Source: Comamonadaceae bacterium (GTDB taxonomy: Bacteria > Pseudomonadota > Gammaproteobacteria > Burkholderiales > Burkholderiaceae_C). Taken from it: 9,534 nt of DNA. The notes below the pieces were generated by a model. It saw nothing but the letters and a program-made list of their open reading frames with translations, was not told the DNA's origin and made no database searches. Every line of letters begins with the position of its first letter. Positions within the stretch are counted from its first letter, which is position 1. Where the stretch lies: contig CANGZG010000087.1 of the NCBI GenBank assembly GCA_947458415.1, positions 1 through 9,534 on the forward strand, read 5' to 3'. The position numbers and the translations under genes are program-made. Below, piece by piece: positions 1-6,334 of the stretch.

Positions 1-969
1 AGTGGTTCAGGCAAATCCACCTTGGCCCGCGATGTGTTGTTGGCGAATGTCAGCGCTGTCGTGGCGCAACGTTCGACCCAAGCCGGACGCAAAGCGAATG
101 ACGCCGGCAAACACCCTGCTTGGCAGGGTTGCAAGAACCTGCAAGGTTACGAAGACATTGATCGCGTGTTGGAGGTCGACCAAACCCCGATTGGCAAAAC
201 CCCACGCAGTTGTCCGGCCACTTACATTGGGTTTTGGGACACGATTCGGAAGTTGTTCGCCGAGACCTTGGAGGCGAGAGCCCGCGGCTATGGGCCAGGG
301 CGGTTCAGCTTCAACACCGGTGAAGGGCGTTGTCCCGGTTGTGAAGGCCAAGGCATGCGCACCATCGAAATGAGTTTCTTGCCGGATGTGAAAGTCTTGT
401 GTGAGGTCTGCAAAGGCGCTCGCTTCAACCCTGAAACCTTGGCGGTTCGCTGGCGCGGAAAAAGCATTGGCGAAGTCTTGCAAATGGAAGTCGACGAGGC
501 GGTGGAATTTTTCGCGGCCATGACCCAAATCAGCCACCCATTGCAATTGCTCAAAGACGTGGGCTTGGGTTATTTGACGCTGGGACAGCCTTCACCCACA
601 CTGAGTGGCGGCGAAGCACAACGCATCAAACTGGTGACCGAACTCTCCAAAGTGCGCGACGATGTCACTCGCCGTGGCCAACAAGCACCGCACACCTTGT
701 ATGTGTTGGACGAACCCACCGTGGGTTTGCACATGGCCGATGTGGACAAATTGATTCGCGTGTTGCACCGATTGGTGGACGGCGGCCACAGTGTGGTGGT
801 GATCGAGCACGACTTGGATGTGATTGCCGAAGCCGATTGGGTGATTGATTTGGGACCCGAAGGCGGTGATGGCGGCGGCAGGGTGGTGGCGGCAGACACG
901 CCCGAAGCGCTGGTGGCTTTGGGAACCCACACCGGGCGGGCATTGCAGCCCGTGTTGGCGCGACAGTGA
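1..969 (+). CDS. uvrA: UvrA-family excinuclease ATPase, C-terminal part (5' end outside window)
   Basis: UvrA recognises DNA damage for nucleotide excision repair as an ABC-type ATPase dimer. The window starts inside the second Walker A motif (SGSGKST, codons 1-7 of the fragment), so only the last 322 residues are present. Visible landmarks are the zinc-binding cysteines C111, C114, C134 and C137 (CX2C-X19-CX2C), the ABC signature LSGGEAQR at 201-208, Walker B followed by Glu (YVLDEPT, about 234-240), and the H-loop His270 in VIEHDLD. It ends at TGA 967-969. The linker SKVRDDVTRRGQQAPH before Walker B and the TVGLHMADV wording differ from canonical UvrA (TTGLHFxDI). They resemble the roughly 1,900-residue duplicated UvrA paralogue found in Burkholderiales. 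That assignment is from memory of the family and needs the upstream sequence. UvrA family membership is very secure; which paralogue is not. Confidence 0.93.
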   Translation, partial: SGSGKSTLARDVLLANVSAVVAQRSTQAGRKANDAGKHPAWQGCKNLQGYEDIDRVLEVDQTPIGKTPRSCPATYIGFWDTIRKLFAETLEARARGYGPGRFSFNTGEGRCPGCEGQGMRTIEMSFLPDVKVLCEVCKGARFNPETLAVRWRGKSIGEVLQMEVDEAVEFFAAMTQISHPLQLLKDVGLGYLTLGQPSPTLSGGEAQRIKLVTELSKVRDDVTRRGQQAPHTLYVLDEPTVGLHMADVDKLIRVLHRLVDGGHSVVVIEHDLDVIAEADWVIDLGPEGGDGGGRVVAADTPEALVALGTHTGRALQPVLARQ

Positions 970-970
970 G

Positions 971-1004
971 TTGACATCTGTCAGCCTTGGCGGCTGACTA
1001 CAAT
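971..1004 (+). promoter_or_regulatory. Possible promoter for the glycosyltransferase operon
   Basis: TACAAT at 999-1004 matches 5 of 6 bases of the sigma70 -10 box, and a perfect TTGACA lies at 971-976. The 22-bp spacer is too long for a normal sigma70 promoter, so these may not form a pair. If TACAAT is used, transcription would start near 1011, only about 8 nt before the GT9 start codon. The mRNA would then be nearly leaderless, which fits the lack of a Shine-Dalgarno there. Confidence 0.3.
980..998 (+). other. 7-bp perfect hairpin in the uvrA / GT9 gap
   Basis: The arms GTCAGCC (980-986) and GGCTGAC (992-998) pair perfectly around the 5-nt loop TTGGC. The hairpin begins 11 nt after the uvrA stop, but no run of T follows it, so it is at best a weak intrinsic terminator. 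It also lies between a TTGACA (971-976) and a TACAAT (999-1004), so as DNA it could be an operator-like dyad. The structure is seen directly; either role is inference. Confidence 0.4.
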
Positions 1005-1018
1005 GCCTGCTTGCCTTT

Positions 1019-2257
1019 ATGAATATACATACGCAACGCCGAATCGACGCCTGGGTCGGACCTCTGTTATGTGGCCTGGTGTCTCTGTGGGATCGCTTCT
1101 TCGGACGTGCGGCTGACCCATCGCAGCCGGTACACAAAGTCTTGGTGATCATGTTGTCAGAAATGGGCAGCATGGTGTTGGCAGGCCCGATGTTTACTCA
1201 CATTCAACAACGCCATCCGGGGGCGCAGATTCACATTCTTCAACTCAAGCGCAACCAATCGGTGGCACGGTTGTTGGGCTTGGCACCCGAGTCACAGTTG
1301 CATGGCATAGATGACAGCGGACTGTTCAGCTTGTTGCGCGATTTGGTGCGCGTGCTGTGGCGACTGCGCCGTTTGCAATTCGATGCCGTGATTGACTGCG
1401 AATTGTTTTCTCGCATCAGCGCTTTACTGGCTTATGGTTGTGGCGCACGCTGGCGGGCAGGTTTCACACCGCATACCCAAGAAGGTTTGTACCGGGGCTC
1501 TTTCTTCAACGCGGCGGTCACCTACAACCCTTACCGTCACATCAGTTTGCAGTTCATGGCCTTGGTTGAAGCGTTGCAATCGAACAGCATGCCTCGCAGC
1601 AAAAGCATGGCGATGCTGGCCAAGCCTTTGGATTCAGGTCTGCGTGTGCATTTCAGCCAAGACGACATGCCGAATTTCACAAGGCGATTGCGTCAAGACC
1701 ATCCCAGTTTCATGTCGGCGTCCCAACGCGTTCTGTTTTACGCAGGTGGTGGCTTGTTACCCATCCGTGCGTGGCCTGCTTCGCATTACGCGGCCTTGGC
1801 CAAAGCCTTGTGTGCCCAAGGTCATGCGGTCGGCATCATTGGCCTGCCAGAAGACCAAGCACTGGCGCAAGCCATTCAAGCCGAATGCGCGCATCCTTTG
1901 TGTTTGAATTTTGTCGGTTACACCGAAAATTTAGAGGCCTTGACCCGCTTGTTTTTTCACAGCGATTTGTTGGTCACCAATGACGGTGGCCCTGGCCATT
2001 TCGCCAGCCTCACGCCGATCCGCACGTTGATGTTCTTCGGCCCGGAAACCAGCGCCTTGTATGGGCCGCTCACGCCACGCGCGGTGGCGTTGGAAAGCCA
2101 TGTGGCATGCTCGCCATGCCTGACTGCATACAACCACCGCGCCACACCGTGTGACGGCGACAACCAATGCTTGAAGCAAATTTCCCCCAATGAGGTGTTG
2201 TCCTTGGCATTGACCCAATTGCAATTGTGCGAACCCCGTTTGCCTGCGTATGTCTGA
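1019..2257 (+). CDS. Glycosyltransferase family 9 (heptosyltransferase-like)
   Basis: This 412-residue protein resembles GT9 enzymes, GT-B-fold transferases that add heptose or related sugars to lipopolysaccharide core at the cytoplasmic face of the inner membrane. The N-terminal acceptor half has the motif LSEMGSMVLAGP (about 46-57). The donor half carries NDGGPGHFASL (321-331) followed by FFGPET, the usual GT9 nucleotide-sugar site. Near the C-terminus is a Cys-rich signature with C364, C367, C378 and C384 around AYNHR, typical of a GT9 subgroup. A short hydrophobic stretch at about 14-24 may help membrane association. ATG 1019 is the first in-frame start after a stop at 995-997; no Shine-Dalgarno is visible. 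The end overlaps the GtrA gene by 8 bp, implying co-translation. The family is secure; the sugar and acceptor are unknown, so no waa symbol is given. Confidence 0.88.
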   Translation: MNIHTQRRIDAWVGPLLCGLVSLWDRFFGRAADPSQPVHKVLVIMLSEMGSMVLAGPMFTHIQQRHPGAQIHILQLKRNQSVARLLGLAPESQLHGIDDSGLFSLLRDLVRVLWRLRRLQFDAVIDCELFSRISALLAYGCGARWRAGFTPHTQEGLYRGSFFNAAVTYNPYRHISLQFMALVEALQSNSMPRSKSMAMLAKPLDSGLRVHFSQDDMPNFTRRLRQDHPSFMSASQRVLFYAGGGLLPIRAWPASHYAALAKALCAQGHAVGIIGLPEDQALAQAIQAECAHPLCLNFVGYTENLEALTRLFFHSDLLVTNDGGPGHFASLTPIRTLMFFGPETSALYGPLTPRAVALESHVACSPCLTAYNHRATPCDGDNQCLKQISPNEVLSLALTQLQLCEPRLPAYV

Positions 2258-2777
2258 TTCCACGCCCAACGCTTTACCGGTCCGTTTGCCGCGCTGGCTG
2301 GCTTGGTGTGAGCCGTGGTTGTGGCGTTTGTTCAGATGGCGTTATGTCCGATTTGCCACCGTCGGCGCATCCGGCACGGTGGTCAACATCGCGGTGCTGT
2401 ATGTGATGCAAGAAATCGCCTTGCCATGGGTCATCAGCGACCCGGAGGTTCGTTTGTCCTTGGCCTTGGCCTGCGCGATAGCGGTGGCCACGGTGAATAA
2501 CTTTGCATGGAACAGTGTCTGGACTTGGGCTGATCGTTTGCAAACTGGCGAGTTATCGCGCTTGAGCCCTGACCTGGCCACCGGCAAGCGTTTGGTGAAA
2601 TACAGCGTGTCATGTTGGTTGGGCATGCTGATTCAATACAGCTTGACCCTGTTCTTGGCCAACCACATGTATTACTTGCTGGCCAATGTGTTGTCGATTG
2701 TGGTGGCCAGCGTCAGCAATTACATGGCCAACGACAAATGGACGTTCAAGCGAACATCGACTGACGACCGGGCATGA
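2250..2777 (+). CDS. GtrA-family membrane protein (putative lipid-linked sugar flippase)
   Basis: This 175-residue protein has four predicted membrane helices (about 35-55, 69-92, 116-138 and 141-160) arranged as in the GtrA/DPMS family. Supporting motifs are RFATVGASGTVVN in helix 1, NNFAWNSVWTW after helix 2, and NYMANDKWTF at 157-166, the family's typical closing motif. GtrA-type proteins are thought to flip undecaprenyl-phosphate-linked sugars across the inner membrane for O-antigen or other glycan modification. A roughly 30-residue basic and Trp-rich cytoplasmic leader precedes helix 1. The start overlaps the GT9 stop by 8 bp and the end overlaps the next gene by ATGA, so translation is probably coupled. 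No GtrB-type polyprenyl-phosphate glycosyltransferase lies beside it, so its lipid-linked donor must come from elsewhere. Family is confident; substrate unknown. Confidence 0.87.
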   Translation: MSDSTPNALPVRLPRWLAWCEPWLWRLFRWRYVRFATVGASGTVVNIAVLYVMQEIALPWVISDPEVRLSLALACAIAVATVNNFAWNSVWTWADRLQTGELSRLSPDLATGKRLVKYSVSCWLGMLIQYSLTLFLANHMYYLLANVLSIVVASVSNYMANDKWTFKRTSTDDRA

Positions 2778-4501
2778 GCACGGCACACCCAGAACGTCGA
2801 TTGCCATCCACACGGGTGCTGTGGTTCACGGTACTGGCAGTGGCTGTGTTGTATGTCTGGGGCATTGACAACCTCTACATGCCCAGCAATGGCGACGAGA
2901 TGGTGTATGCCCACATCGCTCGCTTGACCGCCGCCAGTGGCCAATGGTTGCCCTTGGTCTCCGACTTGAATGACATGCGCAACACCAAACCACCTTTGTT
3001 GTTTTGGCAAAGCATGGTGGTCAGTGGTTGGGGCCACCATTGGCACTTGTGGTTGTTGCGGTTGCCCAGCTTGGTGTACTTGGTTTGCGTGTGCTTGGGC
3101 ATGTCCATGTTGCTTCACCGTTGGTCAGGTGAATGGCGAACCGCTGCGTGGGCGGTGTTGTGTTTGCTGCTCAGTTGGGGCACGTTCCGCTATGGACGAC
3201 CTTACCTGACCACCGCGCCTGAAATGTTTTGGTACAGCTTGGCCCCAGCATGGGTGTTGTGGCGGGCGGCACATTCCTCAACGCGCGGTATCCATGCATC
3301 GGCATCCGAATGGTTGGCGTGGACGGTGTTGGGTTTGTTGACCGGTTTGGGGCTCGCCTACAAATCGTTTGCCCTGATCGCGCCATTGGCAGCGGCCACC
3401 TGGGCCCTGCGTTTGGTGCTTCAACCCCACTGGTCTTGGCGGGATGCGGTGACATGCACCGCACAAACCGCTTGGTGGGCGGTGTGGTCAGTGGGTGTGT
3501 TTGCCCTGTGGTTATGGTTGGATCCGCAGCCGCAAGAGGTGTGGCGCGAATTTGTGCAACATGAAAACGCCGGCAAGTTGGGTGCAGGACAGCCGTATTT
3601 GTCGGTGTTGTTCAGCGTCAAAGGGTCTGGGGATTATTTGGCTGCGCCATTCCTCAACACGGGCTTGTTGTTCCCATGGGTCGGCGCGTTGATGCTGGTG
3701 GGTTGGCGACATGCGCGTGCGCATGGCCTGGTTTGGCGCGGTGGTTTCCCAATGGCGCTGTGGACATGGATCGCTGTTTGGTGCTTGGTGTTTTTGATTC
3801 CCAGCCAACGCTCCAGCCGTTACCTGTTGCCTTTGATGCCCGCCGTTGCCATGCTGTTGGCCATGCATGCAGAGACATTCCCGGCTTGGGTGACCCGCAG
3901 CACGGCATGGCTGAGTGCATTGGCGTTGGCGGTGTTGTCTTGGTTGGCATGGCATGGGCACAGCATCGGTGTGCTGCCCACTGCATGGGCGCTCGGCGTG
4001 GCAGGGTCGGGTGTGGTGGTGGTTGTGGGCTGTGTTGCCCTGTCGCGGTCTGTCGTGAATCCGGTTCACGGTTTATGGGCTGCGGCTTTGTTTTTCTTCG
4101 GTTTCAATGCCTTGATGCAAGGCATGTCCATGGCGCGTGTGGGCTTTGAAGGCAACCGCAGCGAGCGACCTGTGGCCGACACCGTGTGGGTGGTTGAAGG
4201 TTTCAATGGCGAATTCGAACGCTTGCAATTTTTATTGCCGGGGCGCAACCGCTTTGTGCCCGCGCAAGCCAAAATCAACGCTTTGAGTGATGGAACAGAC
4301 CGCACATCGGGCACATGGTTCATCCTGCCGCGCATGTTGAACGACCCGCCTTTGGCTTGTGAAACCCAACAAACCTGTGAACGCGTGGCTGTGCGCTGGG
4401 ACATCGAGCAACGTTTGAAACCCGACCAAGTGCATGCGGACAATTGGACGCGCCCCAGCGAATGGTTGTGGCGTCAGGAATGGTTGATGCGGGTGCGCTG
4501 A
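2774..4501 (+). CDS. ArnT-like GT-C membrane glycosyltransferase (PMT/GT39-GT83 type)
   Basis: This 575-residue polytopic protein has about 11-13 hydrophobic segments between residues 15 and 450 and a short C-terminal soluble tail. It has the layout of ArnT/PMT-type GT-C transferases, which move a sugar from a polyprenyl-phosphate donor to an acceptor on the periplasmic side. The first periplasmic loop carries the acidic pair D41-E42 in NGDEMVYAHIAR and, after it, TKPPLLFW (71-78), equivalent to the EKPPLLYW region of ArnT. RYLLP at 349-353 is the other conserved family motif. The start overlaps the GtrA stop (ATGA), so it is probably the third gene of that operon and may use the lipid-linked sugar handled by GtrA. 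The stop lies inside the opposing membrane-protein gene (28-bp overlap). It is not called arnT because no aminoarabinose synthesis genes are nearby. Confidence 0.87.
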   Translation: MSTAHPERRLPSTRVLWFTVLAVAVLYVWGIDNLYMPSNGDEMVYAHIARLTAASGQWLPLVSDLNDMRNTKPPLLFWQSMVVSGWGHHWHLWLLRLPSLVYLVCVCLGMSMLLHRWSGEWRTAAWAVLCLLLSWGTFRYGRPYLTTAPEMFWYSLAPAWVLWRAAHSSTRGIHASASEWLAWTVLGLLTGLGLAYKSFALIAPLAAATWALRLVLQPHWSWRDAVTCTAQTAWWAVWSVGVFALWLWLDPQPQEVWREFVQHENAGKLGAGQPYLSVLFSVKGSGDYLAAPFLNTGLLFPWVGALMLVGWRHARAHGLVWRGGFPMALWTWIAVWCLVFLIPSQRSSRYLLPLMPAVAMLLAMHAETFPAWVTRSTAWLSALALAVLSWLAWHGHSIGVLPTAWALGVAGSGVVVVVGCVALSRSVVNPVHGLWAAALFFFGFNALMQGMSMARVGFEGNRSERPVADTVWVVEGFNGEFERLQFLLPGRNRFVPAQAKINALSDGTDRTSGTWFILPRMLNDPPLACETQQTCERVAVRWDIEQRLKPDQVHADNWTRPSEWLWRQEWLMRVR

Positions 4502-5145
4502 AACCACCGGTTGTTGATCCATTGGTAATGCGCATACAGCCACAAGCCCGGGTCTAGCCAAGCGTCCCATGCATTGCCTGAGGGCGCATGCGTGGCCACA
4601 AACAAACCGGTGGCAACCAACCAACAGGTCGCGGCTTTGGCATGCCACTCTGGCAATCCGGTCAAGTAAGCCGCCACCATCCACAGCCCCGCCAAGCCCC
4701 AGGCGCACCATGGCAAGCGAGGGTCAAACCCCCAGCTGTACACATCCCATGGCAAATGCCCCACGGCATCGATCAGCAAAACCCAGCCTGTGACGGTCAG
4801 TGACAGCCATGCCCAAGTACCGATGCGCGTGTTTGACGATGTACGGAATAGCCTCGCCGATGGGCCCTGAACATCGCTCCATGCCGCCGCCAAGCAAGCA
4901 CACAGGGTCAGCAGGCTCGGGGTCTGGAACACCAAGCCCAGCGAGGGCAGGACCCATGACCAAACCCACAACACCAGCAACGCGGCCGTGCTGCAAATCA
5001 ACCAACGCCAGCGGCGGTCATAGGAAGGCAAACATGCCACGCCCAGCCAACTCAAAACCGCCAGCCAAATCAGGGCATGAAAAAGTTGTTGAACGGCCAA
5101 TGTTGGCAGCAACGCGGTGGGGTTCAGCCAGAGCCATGTGTTCAT
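4474..5145 (-). CDS. Six-helix membrane protein of unknown function
   Basis: I do not recognise this 223-residue protein. It is very rich in Trp and Leu, with about six hydrophobic segments (roughly 20-40, 47-65, 68-90, 109-127, 142-161 and 169-187). Between segments 4 and 5 is a polar loop with the motif LPWDVYSWGFDPRLPW, and the tail is basic and Trp-rich. ATG at 5145 overlaps the stop of the sialidase-like gene (ATGA). An AAGG Shine-Dalgarno at 5156-5153, 7 nt upstream, supports this start. The tight coupling suggests that it works with the BNR/sialidase-like protein, perhaps as its membrane partner; that is inference. Its 3' end overlaps the opposing ArnT-like gene by 28 bp. The ORF is credible because of coupling, Shine-Dalgarno and coherent membrane topology, but the function is open. 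Confidence 0.75.
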   Translation of the reverse strand: MNTWLWLNPTALLPTLAVQQLFHALIWLAVLSWLGVACLPSYDRRWRWLICSTAALLVLWVWSWVLPSLGLVFQTPSLLTLCACLAAAWSDVQGPSARLFRTSSNTRIGTWAWLSLTVTGWVLLIDAVGHLPWDVYSWGFDPRLPWCAWGLAGLWMVAAYLTGLPEWHAKAATCWLVATGLFVATHAPSGNAWDAWLDPGLWLYAHYQWINNRWFQRTRINHS

Positions 5146-6326
5146 GGCGTGGCCTTGTCAGAAGGAACCGCACGCCAGCGTTGCCAGCCAATGCCTTGGC
5201 GCAAATGTGTGTAGCTGATCCATAAACGGTCTTCGCTCCAACGCATCGACGGGTACGAGTATTCGCTGCCAGTGTCGCCTTCGGCAATGGTCAGTGCAGG
5301 TGACCAATTCAAACCATCCGGGCTGTGGTGCATCACCAATTGATTGCGTGAACGTTCCATGGGGTTGCGTGCCAACACAAATTCACCTGAGGGCAAACGC
5401 ACACTGGCAACGGCAGAGTCGCGCTGACTCAATCCCAGTTCGGGCTGAAGTTGCCAATCCTGGCCCGCAGTCGATGTGCCGACCAGGTTCAATTTGTCGC
5501 GTGGTGCCAAGGTGCGCAAATAGGCCAACCAATGCTGGCCATCAACGGCCACTGGTGCGGGTTGCAGCGCATGGTTCATGTCGGTGACTCGGCGCAAACC
5601 TTGAAATTCGCCATCAGGGCTGAACCAGGCAAACACAGGGTAATGACCCCCCAATTCGAAATGCAAGGGCAGCACCATGCCGCCATCGGCCAATGGCAAA
5701 GGTGAATGACGAACCAGGTGACTCAGGTTCCATAGCCAACCCAACGGCAGTTGACCCATGACTTCAAACGTGGGTGAGGGCGTGCTGGCCGTGGGCAGGC
5801 TGTCATGCCGCAAATGCAAGACCCGCGAAGCAGCCCAACCTCCCAAGCCGGTGCCCACCACAAACAAGTGCAACCGTTGTCGCTGGTCCACCCAAGCCAC
5901 AGGGTTACCCATGTGCAACAGGCCTTTGCCCAGCCCCGCAGTGGCAGTGTGTCGGTCGACCACCCACACCGGGTCTGTCCAAGCTTGCCGTTGGCGCGAC
6001 CATAAGGACATGGCGATGCGGACATCGGGCCGGGCTTCTTTGCTGCCAGCGAACCAAAAAACGGCGAGCGAGAATGCCGGGTTGTCCGGCAACGCGACCA
6101 AGTTGCTTGCGTGTGCCGCCGGCACTTGGTCAGGCGGCGTGATCACACCTTGGGCTTCGATCACCCAGGTGTGTGCCGCTGCCGTCATGGTGGGCGCAGG
6201 CACTGCCGCAGGCCTGCCGATGTGGTTGACTGTTGGGGGTTTGAGCCACAACATCACGCCCACCAGCAACCACACCAACAACCACAACACAGGCCGCAGA
6301 TTGGGTGGCAACCAGTCTTTGCGCAT
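5142..6326 (-). CDS. Membrane-anchored BNR/sialidase-like beta-propeller protein
   Basis: This protein of about 394 residues has one N-terminal hydrophobic helix (about 10-28) preceded by basic residues, so it is likely anchored in the inner membrane with its domain in the periplasm. The rest resembles the BNR_2/sialidase superfamily. It has the Asp-box-like SPDGLNW near 340 and GSEYSYPSMRW at about 353-363 followed by a beta-strand LWISYTHLRQ, which together are characteristic of these propellers. Other SPDG and LPL strand motifs recur along the chain. True sialidases cleave terminal sialic acid; whether this one has the catalytic Arg triad and Tyr/Glu cannot be settled by eye, so enzymatic activity is not claimed. 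ATG 6326 is preferred, though GTG 6329 immediately before it is also possible. It starts about 8 bp after the prfC stop and overlaps the next gene by ATGA. Confidence 0.78.
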   Translation of the reverse strand: MRKDWLPPNLRPVLWLLVWLLVGVMLWLKPPTVNHIGRPAAVPAPTMTAAAHTWVIEAQGVITPPDQVPAAHASNLVALPDNPAFSLAVFWFAGSKEARPDVRIAMSLWSRQRQAWTDPVWVVDRHTATAGLGKGLLHMGNPVAWVDQRQRLHLFVVGTGLGGWAASRVLHLRHDSLPTASTPSPTFEVMGQLPLGWLWNLSHLVRHSPLPLADGGMVLPLHFELGGHYPVFAWFSPDGEFQGLRRVTDMNHALQPAPVAVDGQHWLAYLRTLAPRDKLNLVGTSTAGQDWQLQPELGLSQRDSAVASVRLPSGEFVLARNPMERSRNQLVMHHSPDGLNWSPALTIAEGDTGSEYSYPSMRWSEDRLWISYTHLRQGIGWQRWRAVPSDKATP

Positions 6327-6334
6327 CACCAGGC

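Noticed and set aside
7..546. Open frame of 179 codons on the minus strand opposite uvrA
   Set aside because: Fully covered by conserved UvrA coding sequence with intact motifs on the + strand.
980..1010. Rho-independent terminator for uvrA
   Set aside because: The stem is good but no T-tract follows, so it is recorded only as a hairpin.
2774..4501. Naming the GT-C gene arnT
   Set aside because: Motifs fit the wider PMT/ArnT superfamily, but no aminoarabinose pathway genes are adjacent and the sugar is unknown.
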